Origin: Diorhabda sublineata
Lineage: Eukaryota > Arthropoda > Insecta > Coleoptera > Chrysomelidae
DNA length: 64,000 bases
Assembly: GCF_026230105.1 (NCBI RefSeq)
Contig: NW_026614264.1
Span: forward strand, 1-64,000
Reading direction: 5' to 3'
In this document: positions 1 through 11,341 of the stretch, piece after piece
Numbering within the stretch: the stretch's first letter is position 1
Layout: every line of letters starts with the position of its first letter
Position numbers and translations under genes: made by a program
The notes under the pieces: model-generated
What the model saw: only the letters and a program-made list of their open reading frames with translations
What the model was told of the DNA's origin: nothing
Database searches by the model: none

Positions 1-31
1 CCCATTGAAGTCAACTGTCAGTTTGTGTTAA

Positions 32-45
32 TTGAAAATTTTCAA
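32..45. other. 14-bp perfect palindrome with A4T4 core (once per monomer)
   Basis: TTGAAAATTTTCAA is its own reverse complement over all 14 bases, and it recurs at the same place in most monomers. A4T4 in this 5'-3' order is a known strongly curved DNA motif, and symmetric AT-rich sites are typical targets of minor-groove or dimeric proteins. Whether anything binds here is inference. Recurrent variants break one arm (TTGAAAGTTTTCAA, TTGAAAATTTTCGA, TTGAAAATTTTTAA, TTGATAATTTTCAA), each in defined sub-blocks. This first instance stands for the whole class. Confidence 0.85.
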
Positions 46-61
46 AGTCTATCTTCCTCAT

Positions 62-78
62 TTGAAGTCGAATTTCAA
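62..78. other. TTGAA/TTCAA inverted repeat with 7-bp spacer (once per monomer)
   Basis: TTGAA at 62-66 and TTCAA at 74-78 flank GTCGAAT. These are the same arm sequences as in the 14-bp palindrome. The two dyad centres (38.5 and 70) are 31.5 bp apart, which is three turns of B-DNA at 10.5 bp per turn, so both sites would face the same side of the helix. The element is well conserved through the window. Exceptions include runs with GTCAAAT (for example near 44312, 45055, 56071 and 56805) and runs with ATTCGAAT (for example near 44027 and 54746). Confidence 0.7.
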
Positions 79-440
79 CATTTCTTATATATTTGAGTGA
101 GTTCGCATCTAACTCTGTCAGATATCGTCGAATAACATCCATTGAAGCCCATTGAGGTCAACTGTCACTTTGTGTTAATTGAAAATTTTCAAAGTCTATC
201 TTCCTCATTTGAAGTCGAATTTCAACATTTTTTATATATTTGAGTGAGTTCGCAGCTAACTTTGTCAGATATCGTCGATTAACATCCATTGAAGCCCATT
301 GAAGTCAACTTTCACTCTGTGTTAATTGAAAATTTTCAAAGTCTATCTTCCTCATTTGAAGTCGAATTTCAACATTTCTTATATATTTGAGTGAGTTCGC
401 ATCTAACTCTGTCAGATATCGTCGAATAACATCCATTGAA

Positions 441-1615
441 GCTTATTGAGGTCAACTGTCACTTTGTGTTAATTGAAAATTTTCAAAGTCTATTTTCCTC
501 ATTTGAAGTCGAATTTCAACATTTCTTATATATTTGAGTGAGTTCGCATCTAACTCTGTCAGATATCGTCGATTAACATCCATTGAAGCCCATTGAAGTC
601 AACTGTCACTTTTTGTTAATTGAAAGTTTTCAAAGTCTATCTTCCTCATTTGAAGTCGAATTTCAACATTTCTTATATATTTGAGTGAGTTCGCATCTAA
701 CTCTGTCAGATATCGTCGATTAACATCCATTGAAGCCCATTGAAGTCAACTGTCACTTTGTGTTAATTGAAAATTTTCAAAGTCTATCTTCCTCATTTGA
801 AGTCGAATTTCAACATTTCTTATATATTTGAGTGAGTTCGCATATACTTTGTCAGATATCGTCGATTAACATCCATTGAAGCCCATTGAAGTCAACTGTC
901 ACTTTGTGTTAATTGAAAATTTTCAAAGTCTATCTTCCTCATTTGAAGTCGAATTTCAACATTTCTTATATATTTGAGTGAGTTCGCATCTAACTCTGTC
1001 AGATATCGTCGAATAAAATCCATTGAAGCCCATTGAGGTCAACTGTCACTTTGTGTTAATTGAAAATTTTCAAAGTCTATCTTCCTCATTTGAAGTCGAA
1101 TTTCAACATTTCTTATATATTTGAGTGAGTTCGCATCTAACTCTGTCAGATATCGTCGATTAACATCCATTGAAGCCTATTGAAGTCAACTGTCACTTTG
1201 TGTTAATTGAAAATTTTCAAAGTCTATCTTCCTCATTTGAAGTCGAATTTCAACATTTCTCATATATTTTAGTGAGTTCGCATCTAACTTTGTCAGATAT
1301 CGTCGAATATCATCCATTGAAGCCCATTGAGGTCAACTGTCACTTGGTGTTAATTGAAAATTTTCAAAGTCTATCTTCCTCATTTGAAGTCGAATTTCAA
1401 CAATTCTTATATATTTGAGTGATTTCGCATCTAACTCTGTCAGATATCGTCGATTAACATCCATTGAAGCCCATTGAAGTCAACTGTCAGTGTGTGTTAA
1501 TTGAAAATTTTCAAAGTCTATCTTCCTCATTTGAAGTCGAATTTCAACATTTCTTATATATTTGAGTGAGTTCGCATCTAACTCTGTCAGATATCGTCGA
1601 ATAACATCCATTGAA
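441..1615 (+). repeat. Higher-order unit of 8 monomers, copy 1 (1175 bp)
   Basis: The unit is bounded by the GCTTATTGAGG marker at 441 and its next occurrence at 1616. Internal markers recur at the same 1175-bp offset: GAAAGTTTTC in the second monomer and GCATATACTTTG at 841 and 2016. The length is 8 x 147 minus the single base missing from the GCATATACTTTG monomer. The later part of this copy (about 1280-1480) carries private variants absent from the next copy but found again near 21.6 kb, so the unit is a mosaic. Confidence 0.8.
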
Positions 1616-2935
1616 GCTTATTGAGGTCAACTGTCACTTTGTGTTAATTGAAAATTTTCAAAATCTATTTTCCTCATTTGAAGTCGAATTTCAACATTTC
1701 TTATATATTTGAGTGAGTTCGCATCTAACTCTGTCAGATATCGTCGATTAACATCCATTGAAGCCCATTGAAGTCAACTGTCACTTTGTGTTAATTGAAA
1801 GTTTTCAAAGTCTATCTTCCTCATTTGAAGTCGAATTTCAACATTTCTTATATATTTGAGTGAGTTCGCATCTAACTCTGTCAGATATCGTCGATTAACA
1901 TCCATTGAAGCCCATTGAAGTCAACTGTCACTTTGTGTTAATTGAAAATTTTCAAAGTCTATCTTCCTCATTTGAAGTCGAATTTCAACATTTCTTATAT
2001 ATTTGAGTGAGTTCGCATATACTTTGTCAGATATCGTCGATTAACATCCATTGAAGCCCATTGAAGTCAACTGTCACTTTGTGTTAATTGAAAATTTTCA
2101 AAGTCTATCTTCCTCATTTGAAGTCGAATTTCAACATTTCTTATATATTTGAGTGAGTTCGCATCTAACTCTGTCAGATATCGTCGAATAAAATCCATTG
2201 AAGCCCATTGAGGTCAACTGTCACTTTGTGTTAATTGAAAATTTTCAAAGTCTATCTTCCTCATTTGAAGTCGAATTTCAACATTTCTTATATATTTGAG
2301 TGAGTTCGCATCTAACTCTGTCAGATATCGTCGAATAAAATCCATTGAAGCCCATTGAGGTCAACTGTCACTTTGTGTTAACTGAAAATTTTCAAAGTTT
2401 TTCTTCCTCATTTGAAGTCGAATTTCAACATTTCTTATATATTTGATTGAGTTCGCATCTAACTCTGTGAGATATCGTCGATTAACATCCATTGAAGCCC
2501 ATTGAAGTCAACTGTCACTTTGTGTTAATTGAAAATTTTCAAAGTCTATCTTCCTCATTTGAAGTCGAATTTCAACATTTCTTATATATTTGAGTGAGTT
2601 CGCATCCTAACTCGGTCAGATATCGTTGATTAACATCCATTGAAGCCCATTGAAGTCAACTGTCACTTTGTGTTAATTGAAAATTTTCAAAGTCTATCTT
2701 CCTCATTTGAAGTCGAATTTCAACATTTCTTATATATTCGAGTGAGTTCGCTCTAACTCTGTCAGATATCGTCGATTAACATCCATTGAAGCCCATTGAA
2801 GTCAACTGTCACTTTGTGTTAATTGAAAATTTTCGAAGTCTATCTTCTCATTTGAAGTCGAATTTCAACATTTCTTATATATTTGAGTGAGTTCGCATCT
2901 AACTCTGTCAGATATCGTCGAATAACATCATTGAA
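1616..2935 (+). repeat. Higher-order unit of 9 monomers, copy 2 (1320 bp)
   Basis: It begins with the same GCTTATTGAGG monomer as the preceding unit and follows the same order of markers, then adds one monomer. The tail carries GAATAAAATCC twice, then AACTGAAAATTTTC with TTGATTGAG and TGTGAG. The next GCTTATTGAGG starts at 2936. Small private deletions near 2848 (TCTTCTCA) and 2928 (ACATCATTG) explain the departure from 1323 bp. Confidence 0.75.
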
Positions 2936-5900
2936 GCTTATTGAGGTCAACTGTCACTTTGTGTTAATTGAAAATTTTCAAAGTCTATTTTCCTCATTTG
3001 AAGTCGAATTTTCAACATTTCTTATATATTTGAGTGAGTTCGCATCTAACTCTGTCAGATATCGTCGATTAACATCCATTGAAGCCCATTGAAGTCAACT
3101 GTCACTTTGTGTTAATTGAAAGTTTTCAAAGTCTATCTTCCTCATTTGAAGTCGAATTTCAACATTTCTTATATATTTGAGTGAGTTCGCATCTAACTCT
3201 GTCAGATATCGTCGATTAACATCCATTGAAGCCCATTGAAGTCAACTGTCACTTTGTGTTAATTGAAAATTTTCAAAGTCTATCTTCCTCATTTGAAGTC
3301 GAATTTCAACATTTCTTATATATTTGAGTGAGTTCGCATATACTTTGTCAGATATCGTCGATTAACATCCATTGAAGCCCATTGAAGTCAACTGTCACTT
3401 TGTGTTAATTGAAAATTTTCAAAGTCTATCTTCCTCATTTGAAGTCGAATTTCAACATTTCTTATATATTTGAGTGAGTTCGCATCTAACTCTGTCAGAT
3501 ATCGTCGAATAAAATCCATTGAAGCCCATTGAGGTCAACTGTCACTTTGTGTTAATTGAAAATTTTCAAAGTCTATCTTCCTCATTTGAAGTCGAATTTC
3601 AACATTTCTTATATATTTGAGTGAGTTCGCATCTAACTCTGTCAGATATCGTCGAATAAAATCCATTGAAGCCCATTGAGGTCAACTGTCACTTTTTTGT
3701 TAACTGAAAATTTTCAAAGTTTATCTTCCTCATTTGAAGTCGAATTTCAACATTTCTTATATATTTGATTGAGTTCGCATCTAACTCTGTGAGATATCGT
3801 CGATTAACATCCATTGAAGCCCATTGAAGTCAACTGTCACTTTGTGTTAATTGAAAATTTTCAAAGTCTATCTTCCTCATTTGAAGTCGAATTTCAACAT
3901 TTCTTATATATTTGAGTGAGTTCGCATCTAACTCGGTCAGATATCGTCGATTAACATCCATTGAAGCCCATTGAAGTCAACTGTCACTTTGTGTTAATTG
4001 AAAATTTTCAAAGTCTATCTTCCTCATTTGAAGTCGAATTTCAACATTTCTTATATATTCGAGTGAGTTCGCATCTAACTCTGTCAGATATCGTCGATTA
4101 ACATCCATTGAAGCCCATTGAAGTCAACTGTCACTTTGTGTTAATTGAAAATTTTCGAAGTCTATCTTCCTCATTTGAAGTCGAATTTCAACATTTCTTA
4201 TATATTTGAGTGAGTTCGCAGCTAACTTTTTCAGATATCGTCGATTAACATCCATTGAAGCCCATTGAAGTCAACTTTCACTTTGTGTTAATTGAAAATT
4301 TTCAAAGTCTATCTTCCTCATTTGAAGTCGAATTCCAACATTTCTTATATATTTGGGTGAGTAAGCATCTAACTCTGTCAGATATCGTCGACTAACATCC
4401 ATTGAAGCCCATTGAAGTCAACTGTCACTTTGTGTTAGTTGAAAATTTTCAAAGTCTGTCTTCCTCATTTGAAGTCGAATTTCAACATTTCTTATATATT
4501 TGAGTGAGTTCGCATCTAACTCTGTCAGATATCGTCGATTAACATCCATTGAAGCCAATTGAAGTCAACTGTCACTTTGTGTTAATTGGAAATTTTCAAA
4601 GTCTACCTTCCTCATTTGAAGTCGAATTTCAACATTTCTTATATATTTGAGTGAGTTCGCATCTAACTCTGTCAGATATCGTCGAATAAAATCCATTGAA
4701 GCCCATTGAGGTCAACTGTCACTTTGTGTTAACTGAAAATTTTCAAAGTTTATCTTCCTCATTTGAAGTCGAATTTTAACATTTCTCATATATTCGAGTG
4801 AGTTCGCATCTAACTTTGTCAGATATCGTCGATTAACATCCATTGAAGCCCATTGAAGTCAACTGTCACTTTGTGTTAATTGAAAATTTTCAAAGTCTAT
4901 CTTCCTCATTTGAAGTCGAATTTCAACATTTCTTATATATTTGAGTGAGTTCGCATCTAACTCTGTCAGATATCGTCGATTAACATCCATTGAAGCCCAT
5001 TGAATTCAACTGTCACTTTGTGTTAATTGAAAATTTTAAAAGTCTATCTTCCTCATTTGAAGTCGAATTTCAACATTTCTTATATATTTGAGTGAGTTCG
5101 CAGCTAACTTTTTCAGATATCGTCGATTAACATCCATTGAAGCCCATTGAAGTCAACTTTCACTTTGTGTTAATTGAAAATTTTCAAAGTCTATCTTCCT
5201 CATTTGAAGTCGAATTCCAACATTTCTTATATATTTGGGTGAGTAAGCATCTAACTCTGTCAGATATCGTCGACTAACATCCATTGAAGCCCATTGAAGT
5301 CAACTGTCACTTTGTGTTAGTTGAAAATTTTCAAAGTCTATCTTCCACATTTGAAGTCGAATTTCAACATTTCTTATATATTTGAGTGAGTTCGCATCTA
5401 ACTCTGTCAGATATCGTCGATTAACATCCATTGAATCCCATGGAGGTCAACTGTCACTTTGTGTTAATTGGAAATTTTCAAAGTCTACCTTCCTCATTTG
5501 AAGTCGAATTTCAACATTTCGTATATATTTGAGTGAGTTCGCATCTAACTCTGTCAGATATCGTCGAATAAAATCCATTGAAGCCCATTGAGGTCAACTG
5601 TCACTTTGTGTTAATTGAAAATTTTCAAAGTCTATCTTCCTCATTTGAAGTCGAATTTCAACATTTCTTATATATTTGAGTGAGTTTGCATCTAACTCGG
5701 TCAGATATCATCGATTAACATCCATTGAAGCCCATTGAAGTCAACTGTCACTTTGTGTTAATTGAAAATTTTCAAAGTCTATCTTCCTCATTTGAAGTCG
5801 AATTTCAACATTTCTTATATATTCGAGTGAGTTCGCATCTAACTCTGTCAGATATCGTCGATTAACATCCATTGAAGCCCATTGAAGTCAACTGTCACTT

Positions 5901-7063
5901 TGTGTTAATTGAAAATTTTCGAAGTCTATCTTCCTCATTTGAAGTCGAATTTCAACATTTCTTATATATTTGAGTGAGTTCGCATCTAACTCTGTCAGAT
6001 ATCGTCGAATAACATCCATTGAAGCTTATTGAGGTCAACTGTCACTTTGTGTTAATTGAAAATTTTCAAAGTCTATTTTCCTCATTTGAAGTCGAATTTC
6101 AACATTTCTTATATATTTGAGTGAGTTCGCATCTAACTCTGTCAGATATCGTCGATTAACATCCATTGAAGCCCATTGAAGTCAACTGTCACTTTGTGTT
6201 AATTGAAAGTTTTCAAAGTCTATCTTCCTCATTTGAAGTCGAATTTCAACATTTCTTATATATTTGAGTGAGTTCGCATCTAACTCTGTCAGATATCGTC
6301 GATTAACATCCATTGAAGCCCATTGAAGTCAACTGTCACTTTGTGTTAATTGAAAATTTTCAAAGTCTATCTTCCTCATTTGAAGTCGAATTTCAACATT
6401 TCTTATATATTTGAGTGAGTTCGCATATACTTTGTCAGATATCGTCGATTAACATCCATTGAAGCCCATTGAAGTCAACTGTCACTTTGTGTTAATTGAA
6501 AATTTTCAAAGTCTATCTTCCTCATTTGAAGTCGAATTTCAACATTTCTTATATATTTGAGTGAGTTCGCATCTAACTCTGTCAGATATCGTCGATTAAC
6601 ATCCATTGAAGCCAATTGAAGTCAACTGTCACTTTGTGTTAATTGGAAATTTTCAAAGTCTACCTTCCTCATTTGAAGTCGAATTTCAACATTTCTTATA
6701 TATTTGAGTGAGTTCGCATCTAACTCTGTCAGATATCGTCGAATAAAATCCATTGAAGCCCATTGAGGTCAACTGTCACTTTGTGTTAACTGAAAATTTT
6801 CAAAGTTTATCTTCCTCATTTGAAGTCGAATTTTAACATTTCTCATATATTCGAGTGAGTTCGCATCTAACTTTGTCAGATATCGTCGATTAACATCCAT
6901 TGAAGCCCATTGAAGTCAACTGTCACTTTGTGTTAATTGAAAATTTTCAAAGTCTATCTTCCTCATTTGAAGTCGAATTTCAACATTTCTTATATATTTG
7001 AGTGAGTTCGCATCTAACTCTGTCAGATATCGTCGATTAACATCCATTGAAGCCCATTGAATT

Positions 7064-7079
7064 CAACTGTCAAACTGTC
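7064..7079 (+). repeat. 8-bp tandem duplication inside one monomer
   Basis: CAACTGTC is followed directly by AAACTGTC, where all other monomers have a single copy. This lengthens the unit to 155 bp and accounts for the +7 phase shift between the GCATATACTTTG markers at 6424 and 8489. The related monomers near 11335 and 17970 lack it, so it arose in this copy only. It lies at the left edge of the 2.8-kb block that begins near 7080. Confidence 0.9.
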
Positions 7080-9870
7080 ACTTTGTGTTAATTGAAAATT
7101 TTAAAAGTCTATCTTCCTCATTTGAAGTCGAATTTCAACATTTCTTATATATTTGAGTGAGTTCGCAGCTAACTTTTTCAGATATCGTCGATTAACATCC
7201 ATTGAAGCCCATTGAAGTCAACTTTCACTTTGTGTTAATTGAAAATTTTCAAAGTCTATCTTCCTCATTTGAAGTCGAATTCCAACATTTCTTATATATT
7301 TGGGTGAGTAAGCATCTAACTCTGTCAGATATCGTCGACTAACATCCATTGAAGCCCATTGAAGTCAACTGTCACTTTGTGTTAGTTGAAAATTTTCAAA
7401 GTCTATCTTCCTCATTTGAAGTCGAATTTCAACATTTCTTATATATTTGAGTGAGTTCGCATCTAACTCTGTCAGATATCGTCGATTAACATCCATTGAA
7501 GCCAATTGAAGTCAACTGTCACTTTGTGTTAATTGGAAATTTTCAAAGTCTACCTTCCTCATTTGAAGTCGAATTTCAACATTTCGTATATATTTGAGTG
7601 AGTTCGCATCTAACTCTGTCAGATATCGTCGAATAAAATCCATTGAAGCCCATTGAGGTCAACTGTCACTTTGTGTTAATTGAAAATTTTCAAAGTCTAT
7701 CTTCCTCATTTGAAGTCGAATTTCAACATTTCTTATATATTTGAGTGAGTTTGCATCTAACTCGGTCAGATATCATCGATTAACATCCATTGAAGCCCAT
7801 TGAAGTCAACTGTCACTTTGTGTTAATTGAAAATTTTCAAAGTCTATCTTCCTCATTTGAAGTCGAATTTCAACATTTCTTATATATTCGAGTGAGTTCG
7901 CATCTAACTCTGTCAGATATCGTCGATTAACATCCATTGAAGCCCATTGAAGTCAACTGTCACTTTGTGTTAATTGAAAATTTTCGAAGTCTATCTTCCT
8001 CATTTGAAGTCGAATTTCAACATTTCTTATATATTTGAGTGAGTTCGCATCTAACTCTGTCAGATATCGTCGAATAACATCCATTGAAGCTTATTGAGGT
8101 CAACTGTCACTTTGTGTTAATTGAAAATTTTCAAAGTCTATTTTCCTCATTTGAAGTCGAATTTCAACATTTCTTATATATTTGAGTGAGTTCGCATCTA
8201 ACTCTGTCAGATATCGTCGATTAACATCCATTGAAGCCCATTGAAGTCAACTGTCACTTTGTGTTAATTGAAAGTTTTCAAAGTCTATCTTCCTCATTTG
8301 AAGTCGAATTTCAACATTTCTTATATATTTGAGTGAGTTCGCATCTAACTCTGTCAGATATCGTCGATTAACATCCATTGAAGCCCATTGAAGTCAACTG
8401 TCACTTTGTGTTAATTGAAAATTTTCAAAGTCTATCTTCCTCATTTGAAGTCGAATTTCAACATTTCTTATATATTTGAGTGAGTTCGCATATACTTTGT
8501 CAGATATCGTCGATTAACATCCATTGAAGCCCATTGAAGTCAACTGTCACTTTGTGTTAATTGAAAATTTTCAAAGTCTATTTTCCTCATTTGAAGTCGA
8601 ATTTCAACATTTCTTATATATTTGAGTGAGTTCGCATCTAACTCTGTCAGATATCGTCGAATAAAATCCATTGAAGCCCATTGAGGTCAACTGTCACTTT
8701 GTGTTAATTGAAAATTTTCAAAGTCTATCTTCCTCATTTGAAGTCGAATTTCAACATTTCTTATATATTTGAGTGAGTTCGCATCTAACTCTGTCAGATA
8801 TCGTCGAATAAAATCCATTGAAGCCCATTGAGGTCAACTGTCACTTTGTGTTAACTGAAAATTTTCAAAGTTTATCTTCCTCATTTGAAGTCGAATTTCA
8901 ACATTTCTTATATATTTGATTGAGTTCGCATCTAACTCTGTGAGATATCGTCGATTAACATCCATTGAAGCCCATTGAAGTCAACTGTCACTTTGTGTTA
9001 ATTGAAAATTTTCAAAGTCTATCTTCCTCATTTGAAGTCGAATTTCAACATTTCTTATATATTCGAGTGAGTTCGCATCTAACTCTGTCAGATATCGTCG
9101 ATTAACATCCATTGAAGCCCATTGAAGTCAACTGTCACTTTGTGTTAATTGAAAATTTTCGAAGTCTATCTTCCTCATTTGAAGTCGAATTTCAACATTT
9201 CTTATATATTTGAGTGAGTTCGCAGCTAACTTTTTCAGATATCGTCGATTAACATCCATTGAAGCCCATTGAAGTCAACTTTCACTTTGTGTTAATTGAA
9301 AATTTTCAAAGTCTATCTTCCTCATTTGAAGTCGAATTCCAACATTTCTTATATATTTGGGTGAGTAAGCATCTAACTCTGTCAGATATCGTCGACTAAC
9401 ATCCATTGAAGCCCATTGAAGTCAACTGTCACTTTGTGTTAGTTGAAAATTTTCAAAGTCTGTCTTCCTCATTTGAAGTCGAATTTCAACATTTCTTATA
9501 TATTTGAGTGAGTTCGCATCTAACTCTGTCAGATATCGTCGATTAACATCCATTGAAGCCAATTGAAGTCAACTGTCACTTTGTGTTAATTGGAAATTTT
9601 CAAAGTCTACCTTCCTCATTTGAAGTCGAATTTCAACATTTCTTATATATTTGAGTGAGTTCGCATCTAACTCTGTCAGATATCGTCGAATAAAATCCAT
9701 TGAAGCCCATTGAGGTCAACTGTCACTTTGTGTTAACTGAAAATTTTCAAAGTTTATCTTCCTCATTTGAAGTCGAATTTTAACATTTCTCATATATTCG
9801 AGTGAGTTCGCATCGAACTTTGTCAGATATCGTCGATTAACATCCATTGAAGCCCATTGAAGTCAACTGT
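7080..9870 (+). repeat. 2.8-kb A block (19 monomers), copy 1 of 3
   Basis: This block matches 11342-14132 at an offset of 4262 bp (29 x 147 minus 1). Markers that line up include TTTCGTATATATTTG (7585 and 11847), GCTTATTGAGG (8089 and 12351) and GCATATACTTTG (8489 and 12751). A third copy follows 6635 bp further on. Copy 1 differs from the other two in private ways. It has TTGAGTG where they have TTGCGTG, and it has a TATTCGAG monomer where they have ACTCGGTC followed by CCCATTCAAG. So copies 2 and 3 share a more recent origin. Confidence 0.8.
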
Positions 9871-9871
9871 C

Positions 9872-10866
9872 ACTTTGTGTTAATTGAAAATTTTCAAAGT
9901 CTATCTTCCTCATTTGAAGTCGAATTTCAACATTTCTTATATATTTGAGTGAGATCGCATCTAACTTTGTCAGATATCGTCGAATAACATCCATTGAAGC
10001 CCATTGAAGTCAACTGTCACTTTGTGTTAATTGAAAATTTTCAAAGTCTATCTTCCTCATTTGAAGTCGAATTTCAACATTTCTTATATATTTGAGTGAG
10101 TTCGCACCTATCTTTGTCAGATATCATCGAAAAACATCCATTGAAGCCCATTGAAGTCAACTGTCACTTTGTGTTAATTGAAAATTTTCAAAGTCTATCT
10201 TCCTCATTTGAAGTCGAATTTCAACATTTCTCATATATTTGAGTGAGTTTGCGTCTAACTTTGTCAGATATCATCGAAAAACATCCATTGAAGCCCATTG
10301 AAGCCAACTGTCACTTTGTGTTAATTGAAAATTTTCAAAGTCTATCTTCCTCATTTGAAGTCGAATTTCAACATTTCTTATATATTTGAGTGAGTTTGCA
10401 TCTAACTTTGTCAGATATCATCGAAAAACATCCATTGAAGCTCATTGAGGTCAACTGTCACTTTGTGTTAATTGAAAATTTTCAAAGTCTATCTTCCTCA
10501 TTTGAAGTCGAATTTCAACATTTCTCATATATTTGAGTGAGTTTGCGTCTAACTTTGTCAGATATCATCGAAAAACATCCATTGAAGCCCATTGAAGCCA
10601 ACTGTCACTTTGTGATAATTGAAAATTTTCAAAGTCTTTCTTCCTCATTTGAAGTCGAATTTCAACATTTCTTATATATTTGAGTAAGTTCGCATCTAAC
10701 TTTGTCAGATATCATCGAATAACATCCATTGAAGCCCATTGAAGTCAACTGTCACTTTGTGTTAATTGAAAATTTTCAAAGTCTATCTTCCTCATTTGAA
10801 GTCGAATTTCAACATTTCTTATATATTCGAGTGAGTTCGCATCTAACTCTGTCAGATATCGTCGAT
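9872..10866 (+). repeat. Domain 2: B-type monomer block, first occurrence
   Basis: The monomers change abruptly to GAGATCGC, then GCACCTATC, then TTTGCGTC/TTTGCATC with ATCATCGAAAAAC and GAAGCCAACTG, closing with GTGATAATTG and GAGTAAGTTC. The same ordered set recurs near 15.41 kb and 16.73 kb (GCACCTATC at 10105, 15564 and 16887). The block begins directly after a copy of the 2.8-kb A block, with no intervening sequence. Confidence 0.8.
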
Positions 10867-11341
10867 TAACATCCATTGAAGCCCATTGAAGTCAACTGTC
10901 ACTTTGTGTTAATTGAAAATTTTCGAAGTCTATCTTCCTCATTTGAAGTCGAATTTCAACATTTCTTATATATTTGAGTGAGTTCGCATCTAACTCTGTC
11001 AGATATCGTCGAATAACATCCATTGAAGCTTATTGAGGTCAACTGTCACTTTGTGTTAATTGAAAATTTTCAAAGTCTATTTTCCTCATTTGAAGTCGAA
11101 TTTCAACATTTCTTATATATTTGAGTGAGTTCGCATCTAACTCTGTCAGATATCGTCGATTAACATCCATTGAAGCCCATTGAAGTCAACTGTCACTTTG
11201 TGTTAATTGAAAGTTTTCAAAGTCTATCTTCCTCATTTGAAGTCGAATTTCAACATTTCTTATATATTTGAGTGAGTTCGCATCTAACTCTGTCAGATAT
11301 CGTCGATTAACATCCATTGAAGCCCATTGAATTCAACTGTC

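Larger units (their letters stand above)
1..147 (+). repeat. Reference monomer (first complete unit)
   Basis: This unit defines the coordinate system used in the other entries. In order it holds: ATTGAAG at 4-10; a GTCA-rich stretch at 11-30; the A4T4 palindrome at 32-45; a pyrimidine-rich stretch at 49-61; an imperfect inverted repeat at 62-78; a TA-rich tract (TTATATATTT) at 85-94; the most variable segment, including GTTCGCATCTAAC, at about 101-113; a GATATC hexamer at 121-126 followed by two CpG sites; and a second ATTGAAG at 141-147. The last heptamer and the first of the next unit form a direct repeat with a 10-bp period across the monomer junction. Most subfamily-defining changes lie at positions 7-22, 91-118 and 124-140. 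The central block around 46-80 is the best conserved. Confidence 0.95.
1..9871 (+). repeat. Domain 1: A-type monomers in multi-monomer units
   Basis: About 67 monomers, most with GTCGATTAACATCC and GAAGTCAACTGTC. The units are not random. A fixed succession of marked monomers recurs: TTTTCGAAG; GCTTATTGAGG with CTATTTTCC; GAAAGTTTTC; GCATATACTTTG; two with GAATAAAATCC; TTGATTGAG with TGTGAG; ACTCGGTC; TATTCGAG; GCAGCTAACTTTTT; GGGTGAGTAAGC with GACTAAC; GTTAGTTG; and AATTGGAAATTT with CTACC. The GCATATACTTTG monomer, which is 1 bp shorter, starts at 841, 2016, 3337, 6424 and 8489. The intervals are 8, 9, 21 and 14 monomers. No non-satellite sequence is present. Confidence 0.9.

Noticed and set aside
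85..94. TATA-like promoter element (TTATATATTT)
   Set aside because: It is part of every monomer in an AT-rich repeat, with no transcription unit beside it. Calling about 435 promoters would be meaningless without expression data.
101..117. CENP-B box
   Set aside because: TTCGCATCTAACTCTG begins like the box (TTCG), but it lacks the required A at the central position and the CGGG half. I saw no CGGG in the monomers I read.
1010..1020. AATAAA polyadenylation signal in GAATAAAATCC monomers (for example near 1012, 2190, 3507 and 4684)
   Set aside because: It comes from a single C-to-A change in the GAATAACATCC context and recurs with the duplicated blocks. There is no gene upstream for it to serve.
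1170..3092. Open reading frames of 69-82 codons on the plus strand (also at 21479, 44542 and 54822)
   Set aside because: They are two monomers read in the only frame that loses its stop when TTGAGTG becomes TTTAGTG, or when a local indel shifts frame. The translations are a 49-residue repeat with no recognisable domain, and the next monomer restores a stop.
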